From Cryptomeria japonica (lineage: Eukaryota; Streptophyta; Pinopsida; Cupressales; Cupressaceae), in the NCBI RefSeq assembly GCF_030272615.1, contig NC_081407.1:379771179-379835178 (forward strand): DNA of 64,000 nt, written 5' to 3'. Position numbers and translations under genes: made by a program. The notes beneath the pieces are model-generated. The model made no database searches. It saw nothing but the letters and a program-made list of their open reading frames with translations, and was not told where the DNA came from. Shown piece by piece: positions 1 to 10,080 of the stretch (positions are counted from its first letter, which is position 1; the number at the start of each line of letters is the position of its first letter).

Positions 1-14
1 TCATAATCTAGAGT

Positions 15-2342
15 CTAAATTTCCTTCTGGTACTCCCCTTGAAGTTCAGGCTCAGCGGAAAAATACATCGAGTCTTCATGAAAAACTACATCCGATGTAA
101 TAAACATTCGTTGGGTTGGAGGATGATAGCATCGGTAACCCTTTTGATAAGCGGCATATCCTAGAAAGACACATCGCAATGCTCGAGGAGATAACTTATT
201 GCACTGATGCTTATGGAGGTGTACGAATGCTACACAACCAAAGATGTGAGGAGGTAAATTTGGGACGGCTGGAGCAACAATCGCCTCAGCGAGAGCCTTG
301 GAGGGTGTTTGGAAATCAATAGTGCTAGAGGGTACCCAGTTGATCAAATATGCTGCCGAGGTAAGTGCTTTGCCCCAATAGGACAACGGCATATGGGCTT
401 CTATCAATGAAGCACAGACAACCTCCAACAAGTGACGATTTTTCCTCTTGGCCACCCCATTCTGCTAAGGTGTATTGGAACAAATAGTTTGATGAATAGT
501 TCCATGTGCTTCCAGATACTGTTGAAGTTCAGAACTCAAATATTCGCCTTCATTGTCACTACGGAGAACCTGAACCTGTGTATTGTACTGAGTGTGAACC
601 ATGTTATAAAAATTTTTAAATAACAAGTTCACTTCACCTTTAGACTTCATCAAGCTTACCCAAGTCATACTAGTACAATCATCAATAAAAGTAACAAACC
701 AACGTGATCCACCCAAGGTAGTGACTTTGGATGGACCCCAAACATCAGAATGTATGATCATAAAAGGAACTGGACTTTTATTCAAAGTTAATGGAAACAA
801 AACACGATGGCTTTTTGCAAGTTTACAAACTTCACATCGGAAACTAGAAACATCAAATTTTGCAAATAAACTAGGAAATAATTTCTTCAGGTAACCAAAG
901 GAAGCATGCCCCGGATGTCGATGCCATAACCAAATTTTAGATTTCTACTTCTCTCCCTCAGAGCCATCCACCGTTAGAGCTTGACGCAGCTTGTCCGAAC
1001 TCTTTGACACCAAGTCCAAGTAATATAGCTTTCCTCGCCTAACACCACAACCAATCGTTTGCCTCGTTCGGATGTCCTTAAACACACAAAAATAAGGCCA
1101 AAAAATTACAACACAAAGTAAGGCAGTGGTGATTTGGGAAACTGACAACAAATTGTAATCCAAAGATGGAACGACTAAAACAAAATCTAGATTCAAAGTA
1201 TCAGTGAGAGGTAAGGGTCCTTCTCCAATAACTGGGGCCAAAGAGCCATTGGCAGTGGAAACAAATTTTTATGATGACAATTTAAGGGGTGAAACCTGTC
1301 TAGAATCAAATGTCATATGATCCGTAGCACTGGAATCAATTATCCATGCACTATTAGAAACAAGTGTAGACATATTTAAAACCTTACCACCATTACCTGT
1401 CACTGCTGCTGTCTTTGTTTCAACAACCGCAGCACTGGAGGTCTTCTTGGAATTCCTCTTCCATGAATCGCGGCTATGATCCCACCATTCTGGATACCCC
1501 ACAAGTTCAAAGCAATGACTTTTGGTATGACCAGTTTGATTGCAATGGGTGCATTTGTAGGTGGATTTATCGACACCATCAGTGGTTTTAGGCTGGCCTT
1601 GAGAAGGCCGATTCTGATTAGACCGGTATCGAGTCACCATGGTTGAAGCTTCAGTCTTTTTTGGTTCTTCAATCATTGTTGCACATCGAACAGATTCACG
1701 GCAGACCAATGCATAACATGCTTCTAATTCGAGAATAGGATCCTTCCTCAAAATTTCACCACGGACTTGTTCGAATTCACCATCTAATCCAGCAAGAAAA
1801 ATATGCACCTTTTGACACTGAACTGATTTTCGGTAAGATTCAACATCATTCTCACTCTCCATGATCACCTTATCATGATGATCCAACTCACCAAAAATCT
1901 CAGTTAATTCTCCATAATACACAGAGAGTGTTCTGCCATTCTGTTTGGCAAAGAAAGCCCTTTGATTCAAGACAAACACGTGCAATTCGTCTGCTCCATC
2001 ATAAAATGCTTTAGAAAGAGCTTTCCAAATATCTCAAGCGGTGGGTAAGCGAATGTATCGCTTCATAATTTCTGGGGACATAGACATCAACAGCCATCTC
2101 TTGACCTGTTGATTGTCTGCATACCCCTTCTCATACTTATCATCCTTCTCAGTTGGTGGCTATGAATTACCACGAATGAAAGAGAGTTTCTCCTTCTCAG
2201 CAATATGCATCTCCATGATTTGAGACCACAAATCATAGTTTGTTTCATCGAGTATAATCCCTACCTTGAACGATGAACCTTCAAATTGAATAATAATGGG
2301 AGCAGATTTGGTCCCAGATGTTTCCGAATCTGCATCGGCCAT
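15..2342 (-). pseudogene. copia gag-protease-integrase polyprotein, broken
   Basis: The frame opens with ATG at 2342. Order on the minus strand: gag (UBN2-type, about 2342-1560); a CCHC zinc knuckle with the spacing CX2CX4HX4C at about 1512-1553; the aspartic protease site at 1329-1337; the HHCC GAG-pre-integrase segment at about 820-945; and the integrase core from 800 down to about 430. In-frame stops are TAG 2160-2162, TGA 2034-2036, TAA 1269-1271, TAG 945-947, TAG 465-467 and TAG 15-17. Two catalytic positions are also changed. The protease reads DSS where the family has DSG. The third acidic residue of the DD35E integrase triad is Lys in the motif NGVAKRKN, where copia elements have AERKN. 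Both changes are G-to-A on the coding strand. The copy cannot be autonomous. Confidence 0.9.
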
Positions 2343-2378
2343 GGTTCAAAGAAGGGTACAAATGATTCAAGCTTCGAA

Positions 2379-2390
2379 GCTCTGATACCA
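2379..2390 (-). other. primer-binding site of the copia element
   Basis: On the minus strand this reads TGGTATCAGAGC, the standard copia primer-binding site complementary to the initiator methionine tRNA. It lies 3 nt inside the LTR boundary and just upstream of the gag ATG, which fixes the element's orientation. Confidence 0.85.
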
Positions 2391-2393
2391 ACT

Positions 2394-2614
2394 TGAAATC
2401 AGAAATTGAGAAGAATAGTTTTTTTCATTCATCTATATTACAATGCGTCTACAGGTACATATACTGTCCTATAATCAAGCATGCAGGAACATTATCTATA
2501 GGATAGGAAAGAATCAAGCATACAACAACATTATCTACAGGATAGGAAAGAATCATCTACAAGATAGGAAAGAATCATAAGAGAAATGGGAAAGAATCAA
2601 TCCAAATCGCAACA
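2394..2614 (-). repeat. copia 5' LTR, about 221 bp
   Basis: Read on the minus strand it begins TGTTGCG and ends ATTTCA, the TG...CA ends expected of an LTR, and it is followed 3 nt later by the primer-binding site. It contains an internal 39-bp tandem duplication (about 2476-2514 and 2515-2553) plus a third partial unit, all carrying GATAGGAAAGAATC. The boundary is inferred from a single LTR, because the 3' copy is outside the window. Confidence 0.65.
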
Positions 2615-2999
2615 ACTGGTATATTGGCATCTAGTATAATTTATAAACGATTGCTTGCTTTGATACCAATTTAATAAAAAAAATTAATCATATCATTTTT
2701 AATTTCAATTATTAATATTGTCACATGTATTTTATTCGCTAAACTACTTGTAAATATATTAAGCTAAATATTACATGCATATTTACTTTGTCAATTAATA
2801 TTACATTTAGGAAGGAGATCTGATCAATTAAATGGACTTGACCTGTCTAACTAATTTAAAAATATGAATTTTCAACGAAGAAATAATCAGAAGCTCCCCA
2901 ATCTACCATGTCAACAATCTTAACTGTCACCCACATTTATAAACTTAGAAGCAAATACACAAAAGAATCTAATCTACTACACAAGTGAAGCTAGTCTAG
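2615..2999. other. AT-rich spacer, no gene seen
   Basis: AT-rich sequence between the copia LTR and the gypsy remnant. No open frame, RNA gene or clear repeat was recognised. Confidence 0.5.
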
Positions 3000-4320
3000 C
3001 AAATCACCTGCATCTCAATCTTGTTTATCATCATTTAGATATGGTTGACAAGATGCAAGAGGAGCCATAGCAAGTATGATAGATGGATCTATCGCTAGTT
3101 CCAAATAAGGACCATGCTCTAATGATGAATGTTTGTGTCACCAAGAACTAGAGTTAAATCTTTGAAAATCTTGAAGATATCTCATGATTAATCTTAACAA
3201 CTTCACAAATATCATCAAAATCATTATTATCCACACTATTATTATCAACATCATCATCCAAATTAATCACAATAGGAGATCACCTACACGAAGGATCAAA
3301 TAAGAAGAACAATTTTGCATACAAAATATAAATCTTTGATGAGGATGATTAGTATTAAGTGAAGGTGGGGAAAATGGGACCAGGTCAGCATTTGGTTGCT
3401 TAGGGAAGGAAACACTTTGGGAGGCAAGCTCACGAGCCTTGACATAACATCTTTCTCATTATTCTCTCACACTACAATTTCTTGTTATGACTTAAAGCTT
3501 GTGTGAATGAAGGTTGGGGATCACTAAACATCAGGGTCTTTTCTTTCTTTGTAGAAGGAGTAATGGAAGAAACCTCACTAGGTTGAGAGACGCAAGATGT
3601 TGGGTGCTTCTCTCTTTGACCTTTATAATATTTAGGAGGTAGAGCTGCAACATATATAGAAGGAATAGGAGAGGTAGAAAGAAGTTTGTGTCTGGGATGC
3701 AAAGCCAAAATATACATATCCATAGGTGAAGAATCATTAGGCTTACTCAATGCTAGTATCCTTTCATATTTGAACTTTTAATAAGATAGGAAAAGGACAT
3801 CTTGATGAGGTTGCAAAGGTTGAGGTTTCTAAGGTTAAAAGAGATCAAGGATGAAGTTACACAATTGGCTAAGGGTATATAAAGACTATGATTGATCATT
3901 ATAGTGTCTCCATTGTGAGGAAACTTCAAACACTTATGAATGGTAGAAGTCATAGCTTTCATGTAATCAAGCCAAGGGTGTCCCAAATTCATATGGAATT
4001 GGTCTGAGGTAGGGATAATGAAAAAGGTAACATATAAGCACTTAGTACCAAATTCAATAGGAAGGGTGATTGAATCTATAGTTAGAAAAGTAAAAATCAT
4101 TTTGTACCTTAATCATAACATTAGATTTATCAAATGTATCCTAATACAATTGTTGTGTATATAGATCTTCTTTCATGATAAAATTCACCATGCATACCAA
4201 ATCAATGAGCAATCCTCATGAGAGATTTCCTTTGATCTTTGCAGTAATGTATAATGGTCCATTAGGTGCTTTAATGATATCTATTGAGTCAAAGGTGATC
4301 TGCAAGGATCACACGTAAGC
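3000..4320 (-). pseudogene. Ty3/gypsy protease-linker remnant
   Basis: Minus-strand translation, allowing several frameshifts, resembles the protease and following linker of plant Ty3/gypsy polyproteins. At 3753-4100 there is a stretch with the motif LGHPWLDYMKA followed by STIHKCLKFPH, close to the conserved LGRPW...STxHxxxKF signature after the protease. Upstream (4100-4320) pieces resemble 'NGPLYI.A.IKG'. Downstream (3000-3470) comes an Asp/Asn-rich linker. No RT, integrase or LTR was found next to it, so only a truncated piece is left. The two short frames at 3472-3750 belong to the same remnant rather than to a gene. Confidence 0.5.
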
Positions 4321-5330
4321 TTAAGTTACTCAATCAAGGTTTTTTTTTTTCTCATTGATGTAGATCTTTGATCAATGCTTGATCTTTTTAGATGGCCCAT
4401 TTGAGGAGTGTTTTACAAATTTATGTCCTTATGTATATGAATTTCATTTTTTATATTTATGGGGATTTTAGGAGATGTTATTGGGCTTATTATCAATTAT
4501 GGAATAAATTTTAGTTTGATGGACCTTGGACTTAGAATCTTACATCTATGTTTTATTATATCAGATACACATATTTTTTTTAATCTATGAGATGGAATTT
4601 TCAGCTGGGTTTTTGTGAAGGAGATCTCACTTAACATGGTTTACCACTTTAAGGTCTTTGTAGAACATGGAATGTGATGTAACTTGTAGGTTTCTATATT
4701 TGTTATTGTGTTTCTTCTTGTCAAATAATTGCACCCTTGAGGAAATCCTAAAGACAATTCTCTTGTCAATTGACAACCATGGAAACAATTCAAGGTTGTG
4801 GGTTACCTATTAATGAAATTAATGTCTAGATAAGGGCTAGTTCCCTTGTTACTATCACCTAATACTAATGTAAACTATTTGTATTGCTAAGGAAAAGAGG
4901 TAGAAGCTACCAGAAATGAAAAACAAAAACTATGAGGTGATGACCAATATTTATTAATAGGCCTACACTTGTATTATCTCACACAAATATTTAATAACTC
5001 ACTTGTTCATGTTTAGCTTTAGTGTTTAACACATTTATTTATCAATTTGATATAGAGGGGCTTATTTTTATTAGTTATATAAGATAGAATATATGATGTT
5101 CTTCATAGTTAATAGATGTACAATAACACAAATTGTAATCTACATAAAACATGTTTATTTTTAATGGTGCTAATTCTAAGAAATATATTTGAGGGTTTAT
5201 AGTGTGAAATTGTAGCATTGTAAATTGTACACGTTTATTAGTGTGTCCAATTTCACACTCTCAAATAATGAATACATGGCAACATTGATATTTTTCGATC
5301 AAAGAGGAATTTTGCCTCTTTGCAGTCAAA
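4321..5330. other. AT-rich spacer, no gene seen
   Basis: No coding pattern, RNA gene or repeat could be supported on either strand. Confidence 0.5.
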
Positions 5331-5955
5331 ATGAATGAACTCTATGAGGGGTTTAATAAGCATGAACCTTCTTTTCATTGGTTTTTGGGACAATTTGAGG
5401 TAGTTAAAAAGAAAATTAATAGACTTAAAGATATTGCTAATGTTGATGTCAAATCCTCAAGTTGGGCTACCAATGAGAGAAACAATGGGCTTGGATGGTG
5501 GTGGGAAATTTTGTTTCTATGATTGAAAAGTGGGAAGCACTAGACAATTTTGTGAAGGAGATCAAGGAGAAAGTTGCCAAATCAAGAACACGAAGGATTT
5601 GGCAAAGGTAGTGGAGGCATTGTAGGAAAATTAAGAATCTATGAAGAGGAAAATGGAGAGTATGTTTTCTTAGAATGAGGAGACGATTGAGAGGAAATCA
5701 GTTTCTCTTCAGGATATTCAAGATAAAATTGTGAGGAGACATGCCGAGAAAAGGAGACATTTGGAGTCTTCCACTACTACGGGGCTTCAAGTGTTTGTGT
5801 CTAAACTAAAAGCCACATCTGACTCCTCAACCATTTCCTTAGGGAAAGGTTCAAATAGAAAGGTCTACTTTTTGGAGAAAGCCAAAGATATTTGTCATGA
5901 TAGAAATTTGGTGTTCTCTCCCACTAGGCAAGTCATTGGTTCATGCTTTCAATGA
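5331..5955 (+). pseudogene. unrecognised degenerate reading frame
   Basis: Two short plus-strand frames (5331-5522 and 5731-5955) have coding-like composition: charged, Lys/Glu-rich and possibly helical in the first; Ser/Thr/Lys-rich in the second. The text between them (5523-5730) is also Lys/Glu-rich but broken by stops. The sequence after 5955 has fewer stops than random AT-rich DNA would, and ends near 6170. This could be the remnant of a LINE first reading frame or of a processed transcript. I see no diagnostic motif and assign no function. Confidence 0.2.
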
Positions 5956-6722
5956 GAGAGTGTCTTGTTTTGTTTAGTCTATGTGTCTAGTTGTTTTGTT
6001 TTCTAGGTTTTACCAATGGTGGTTGAAGCCTACTACTAGGTTCAACTCTGTTTAGGCAATAAGCTTTATATCTTGGGTCCTCACGCCTCCTAAGCCCTTG
6101 GTTTTTGTCGCTAGCTTCTTGCAGTTATGTAAAGTTTTGAGCCTCTCCTAGTTTAACATATTCAAAACATTATTATTTTCTACTTCATCTCATTTTATTT
6201 AAATGAATTGTCAAGATTGTAGATTTCTTTTCAATTAATATTTTTTCATTCAATACAATCATCAAAGTTTTGGTTACTTATTATACCTCAGCTCATTCAT
6301 CTATGGTTTTTTTCCTTCAAACAATGAAAAGAACAAATCAATGCAAATTAGATGGAAACATTTATGGAAGTCAAGAAAGTTGACAGTGTAAATCTATTGT
6401 GGTAAAATATATAAAAGAATATGCAATATGCTTTATTATACAATCTTACAGTGCATGTATAAATAATCAGATCTTTCAATTTTTATTTTTATTGTATATT
6501 AAAATTCAAATGTCACAATAGATATCTATGACTAAATGAAACTTAAATCTTTTAAAATTGATAGAATTTCAAAATGAAATATAATATAATTAGATAAAGT
6601 CAGAAAAATTATCAAACAATTTCTAGAATTCATTTTAAAAATTATAACATGCTAGCATTAAAGCTATGAATCCAAGTATATATAGAATTATGTAAAAGTA
6701 AAATGAGCCCAATTATATAACT
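5956..6722. other. AT-rich upstream flank of the receptor-kinase locus
   Basis: Strongly AT-rich, with no coding signal. It precedes the first copy of the duplicated promoter segment. Confidence 0.5.
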
Positions 6723-7123
6723 TAACAAATTCTAAATTAATTAACATTCAAAGAGATCATCACGCCACTGTTTTCCACGGCGACGACTGACTTTGCAAAT
6801 GCGTTCAAATTAACTTGTCTCCCAAGGAGCGTGTGTCTGAACCCTTTGAAATGCAACACAGGAGACGCAAATTTTGACCCTTAATTTAGTTCTGCCTTTA
6901 CAGTTGAGTGGCCATTGAATTTAATGGCCTCTCGGAAGTGAGACTGTTTCTTCAGACGACTTTCCAACTTATAAGTTCTCTTGAAAACATATTAGCCGCA
7001 CAGGGGTTTTAGAGATGGAAAAAGCATTCGTAAGTCTTTTTTTTGCAGTTACTTTGTTTATTCACCTGAAGAGTAATTGTGCTCCAGTCGAGGCTGGAGA
7101 TACTCTTTCGTTGGGCGCTTCGC
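6723..7123 (+). repeat. upstream copy of duplicated promoter + signal-peptide segment
   Basis: This 401-bp stretch is nearly identical to 7266-7620. Both begin TAACAAATTCTAAATTAATT and both end within the first 37 codons of the receptor kinase. The downstream copy lacks a block of about 45 bp present here at about 6803-6850. The duplicated part covers the proximal promoter, the 5' leader and the coding start. The upstream copy was cut off in the lectin domain. Confidence 0.9.
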
Positions 7124-7203
7124 ATTATGATACACTCTGCAATATGCACAAAACAATGAATTACTCAGTATTGATTATGAATAATCATGTTTGTAAATTG
7201 TAA
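7015..7203 (+). pseudogene. truncated N-terminal copy of the receptor kinase
   Basis: It encodes the same signal peptide and first mature residues as the intact gene (36 residues, one substitution, S4A), then loses homology after codon 36 and stops after 62 codons. It retains a promoter segment and a cleavable signal peptide, so it could still be transcribed and yield a short secreted peptide, but nothing shows that it does. The simplest reading is a by-product of the tandem duplication that also produced the present promoter of the gene at 7512. Confidence 0.8.
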
Positions 7204-7265
7204 GTATATAAAAGAGTGGTTTTAAGAAAATTACGTTACTGGCCTCTAAATTAAAAGAGTGGGAC

Positions 7266-7620
7266 TAACAAATTCTAAATTAATTAACATTCAAAGAGAT
7301 CATCACGCCACTGTTTTCCACGGCGACGACTGACTTTGCAAATGCTTCAAATTACAGGAGACGCAAATTTTGACCCTCAATTTAGTTCTGCCTTTTACAG
7401 TTGAGTGGCCATTGAATTTAATGGCCTCTTGGAAGTGAGACTGTTTCTTCAGACGACTTTCCAGCTTATAAGTTCTCTTGAAAACATATTAGCCGCATAG
7501 GGGCTTTAGAGATGGAAAAATCATTCGTAAGTCTTTTTTTTGCAGTTACTTTGTTTATTCACCTGAAGAGTAATTGTGCCCCAGTCGAGGCTGGAGATAC
7601 TCTTTCGTTGGGCGCCTCGC
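7266..7620 (+). repeat. downstream copy of duplicated promoter + signal-peptide segment
   Basis: Second copy of the 6723-7123 segment. It supplies the immediate promoter, leader and first codons of the intact kinase gene, and lacks about 45 bp present in the upstream copy. Confidence 0.9.
7465..7472 (+). promoter_or_regulatory. possible TATA-like box of the receptor kinase
   Basis: CTTATAAG lies about 40 bp before the ATG and is also present at the same place in the upstream copy. The spacing would give a very short leader, so it may not be the functional TATA box. Confidence 0.25.
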
Positions 7621-9884
7621 TTATTGGAAATCGAACAATTATTTCAAAGAATGGCACATTTGAACTGGGATTCTTCAGCCCAAACGGAAGCAACTGGTAT
7701 ATCGGGATCTGGTATGCCAAAATACCAGAGAAGACGTATGTTTGGGTGGCCAACAGGGAGACTCCCGCCAGAAACCGTTCTGGAGTTTTGAAGCTGTCAA
7801 AAGAAGGTAATCTGGTACTGTTCGATGCAGAGGGTGCTTCTATTTGGTCAGTCAACACAACATACAAGGCCTCCCGAGCTGTGATATTGGATTCTGGTAA
7901 TTTTTTAATGCTGAGCAATGACAATAAATCTGACACTGTTTGGCAGAGTTTCGACAATCCTGTAGATACCTGGTTGGAAGGAATGGTGTTCGGTGGACAG
8001 CAAAAGCTAATCTCTTGGAAAAATTCATTTGATCCTGCTCCTGGGCTTTTTTCTTTACAGGCGGATCCGTCTGACGCCAAACAATTGGTGCTGACATGGA
8101 ACAACTCTGTACAGTATTGGAAGAGCGGGACTTGGGATGGCAAAATTTACAGTGGAGTTCCAGAAGTTGCAGACAAACGTTTCACAAATTACAGCGTTGA
8201 AAGTAATAGCTCAGGTTTGTTTGCAAGTTATACGTTGATTCCTCCCTTCTATGCAGTCCTACGTCTTGTGGTGACTAAGTTCGGACAAGTGCGAGTGTAT
8301 GCATTCGACGGCAGTAATTGGGAAATGTTATGGTCGGTACCCAGAGATGGATGCGCCGTTTACGGTCCCTGTGGCGCATACGGAACCTGCGACTCCAGAA
8401 ATCTTCAGCTCTGCAGCTGCGGGGAAGGCTTCAGACCCTCAGACAATCGCGCCTGGCTTTCGCAAGATTGGCCGTCCAGTGGCTGTGTTCGGCAGAGCCC
8501 ATTAAAATGCGATGCCATAAATGGTAGCGCTGACCGATTCATCGATCTTGGTGTAACGGTGCCTGATGATTATGCTTCCACATACCCTGCATCCACAAAG
8601 AAAGATTGCCAGAAAGCCTGCCTCCGCAACTGCTCGTGCACCGCTTTCAGTTTCAATCCGCCTTCAGAGCCCTGCCAAATCTGGTCCGGAGATTTGCTAA
8701 ACATGCGCAACTCTACTCCGTCTCAAAGCAATTCAAATGTCTTCATTCGGGTAGGTGCCTCTCAACTTTCTAGGAAACGCAAAACCACAATTCCTCTGGG
8801 CGTAGTGCTTGGTATTGTTGGTTCACTCACCGTTGCTCTGAGCATCTCTTCAATTTTAATTTGGCGGAGGTATCATCTGCGGTCAACAGAGAGCCGTGCA
8901 GACTCCTCGCACTCTTTTCTCACAATGTTTAGTTACAAGCAGTTGAAAACTGCAACAAGAAATTTCAGGTCTAAGTTGGGGAGCGGAGGATTTGGGTCCG
9001 TGTACAAAGGATCTCTACCAGACGGTACGCTTGTGGCCGTAAAAAAAATGCAGGGGTCAAGACAAAATGAGAAGCAATTCCGAGCGGAAATCAGTTCTCT
9101 TGGAAACATACAGCATGTCAATTTGGTCAGGCTTCAAGGGTTTTGTGCAGAAGGATCGAGGCGGTTACTGGTTTATGATTACATGCCCAACGGCTCTCTA
9201 AATTCCTTACTGTTCGCCAATAATTCCAAAAATAAACGGGAAGTACTCAACTGGAAGACCCGGCTTGAGATCGCACTAGGCATTGCAAGAGGGTTACTTT
9301 ATCTCCACGATGAATGTAGGGATTGCATCATTCACGGTGATGTTAAGCCCGAAAACATTCTGCTAGACAGTAATTTGTCACCAAAGTTAGCCGACTTTGG
9401 ATTGGCAAAGCTCGTGGGTAGAGATCTGAGCCGCGTTCTCACCACTACGAGAGGAACGAGAGGATACTTGGCTCCAGAGTGGATCTCCGGTCTTCCCATC
9501 ACTCCCAAGGTTGACGTCTACAGTTTTGGTATGACACTCTTGGAAATCATTTCGGGGCGAAGAAATATAGAGTTAACCATGCGAGATTCAAGTAAGTTGT
9601 ACTTTCCTTCATGGGCTGCAACTCAAGTTCACCAGGGGAACTTGATCAGTATTGTTGAGGAGGGTGTTGCAGAGGCGGCAGACATGGAAGAGGTGAGAAG
9701 AGCATGTGTTGTAGCGTTGTTGTGCATTCAACAGGACGAGGAAGTGAGGCCAAGCATGAGGCAAGTGGTGCAGATGCTGGAAGGGAAGATGGAGCTTCAA
9801 ACTCCGCAGATTCCGAGCTCTGCGCTGAGGCCAGCACACCGAAGCAACACAAGCAGTTATAGCGATGGCTATGGTACTAGTTAG
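7512..9884 (+). CDS. G-type lectin S-receptor-like serine/threonine kinase
   Basis: Intact, intronless 790-residue plasma-membrane receptor kinase. Order: signal peptide (about 1-27); B-lectin domain (about 28-160, with WYAKIPEKTYVWVANRETP); S-locus glycoprotein region (about 200-275); Cys-rich EGF-like segment (about 281-333); PAN/apple domain (about 340-413, Cys 366, 370, 374, 376, 388); membrane helix (about 427-450); kinase (about 485-758). Kinase residues: glycine loop 490-497, catalytic Lys511, alpha-C Glu526, HGD 608-610 with Asp610, Asn615, DFG 628-630, APE 654-656, so it should be active. The catalytic loop is HGD rather than HRD, a non-RD kinase; relatives of the Arabidopsis At2g19130 type usually have HCD. 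Non-RD receptor kinases are often involved in immune signalling; the ligand cannot be told from sequence. Several N-X-S/T glycosylation sites lie in the ectodomain. The start is the first ATG, followed by a good signal peptide. Confidence 0.95.
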   Translation: MEKSFVSLFFAVTLFIHLKSNCAPVEAGDTLSLGASLIGNRTIISKNGTFELGFFSPNGSNWYIGIWYAKIPEKTYVWVANRETPARNRSGVLKLSKEGNLVLFDAEGASIWSVNTTYKASRAVILDSGNFLMLSNDNKSDTVWQSFDNPVDTWLEGMVFGGQQKLISWKNSFDPAPGLFSLQADPSDAKQLVLTWNNSVQYWKSGTWDGKIYSGVPEVADKRFTNYSVESNSSGLFASYTLIPPFYAVLRLVVTKFGQVRVYAFDGSNWEMLWSVPRDGCAVYGPCGAYGTCDSRNLQLCSCGEGFRPSDNRAWLSQDWPSSGCVRQSPLKCDAINGSADRFIDLGVTVPDDYASTYPASTKKDCQKACLRNCSCTAFSFNPPSEPCQIWSGDLLNMRNSTPSQSNSNVFIRVGASQLSRKRKTTIPLGVVLGIVGSLTVALSISSILIWRRYHLRSTESRADSSHSFLTMFSYKQLKTATRNFRSKLGSGGFGSVYKGSLPDGTLVAVKKMQGSRQNEKQFRAEISSLGNIQHVNLVRLQGFCAEGSRRLLVYDYMPNGSLNSLLFANNSKNKREVLNWKTRLEIALGIARGLLYLHDECRDCIIHGDVKPENILLDSNLSPKLADFGLAKLVGRDLSRVLTTTRGTRGYLAPEWISGLPITPKVDVYSFGMTLLEIISGRRNIELTMRDSSKLYFPSWAATQVHQGNLISIVEEGVAEAADMEEVRRACVVALLCIQQDEEVRPSMRQVVQMLEGKMELQTPQIPSSALRPAHRSNTSSYSDGYGTS

Positions 9885-9969
9885 AATAATGTAATTAGAA
9901 TAATGCATTCTAGAATGCAGAGGCGGATTATTGAGCTTTAGCGTTAGTGAACTATACCCTGTATACCTA

Positions 9970-10019
9970 ATTCAATAAATTTATGTACGCGAGTATTCAA
10001 TAAATTTATGGACGCGAGT
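9970..10019 (+). terminator. duplicated 25-bp unit with polyadenylation signals
   Basis: Two tandem 25-bp units (9970-9994 and 9995-10019, one mismatch) each contain AATAAA (9974-9979 and 9999-10004), 90-115 bp after the kinase stop codon. They are plausible poly(A) signals for the receptor kinase. Confidence 0.6.
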
Positions 10020-10034
10020 TTGAGAGTATTCCCC

Positions 10035-10080
10035 ATTCGGTACCTTATCCCAAAAACAAGGCTAGCCATACACAAATATT
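10035..10080 (+). repeat. 46-bp dispersed direct repeat, copy 1
   Basis: Contains CCTTATCCCAAAAACAAGG. It matches 10859-10906 in the same orientation with a few, mainly C/T, differences. The two copies bracket about 0.78 kb. It may be part of an unrecognised short mobile element. Confidence 0.6.

Larger units (their letters stand above)
1..2614 (-). mobile_element. Ty1/copia LTR retrotransposon, 5' part only, decayed
   Basis: The minus strand reads LTR (2394-2614), primer-binding site (2379-2390), gag, protease, GAG-pre-integrase and integrase in that order, then runs off the left edge of the window. RT and RNase H, which follow integrase in copia elements, and the 3' LTR are therefore not visible. 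All coding parts lie in one reading frame interrupted by point stops only, so this is an old full-length insertion decaying by substitution rather than by deletion. The candidate target-site duplication beside the visible LTR is ACTGG at 2615-2619; its partner lies outside the window. Confidence 0.9.

Noticed and set aside
7559-8527. Antisense and alternative frames of up to 194 codons across the kinase gene
   Set aside because: They overlap a clear, intact coding frame and have no domain; shadows of GC-richer coding DNA.
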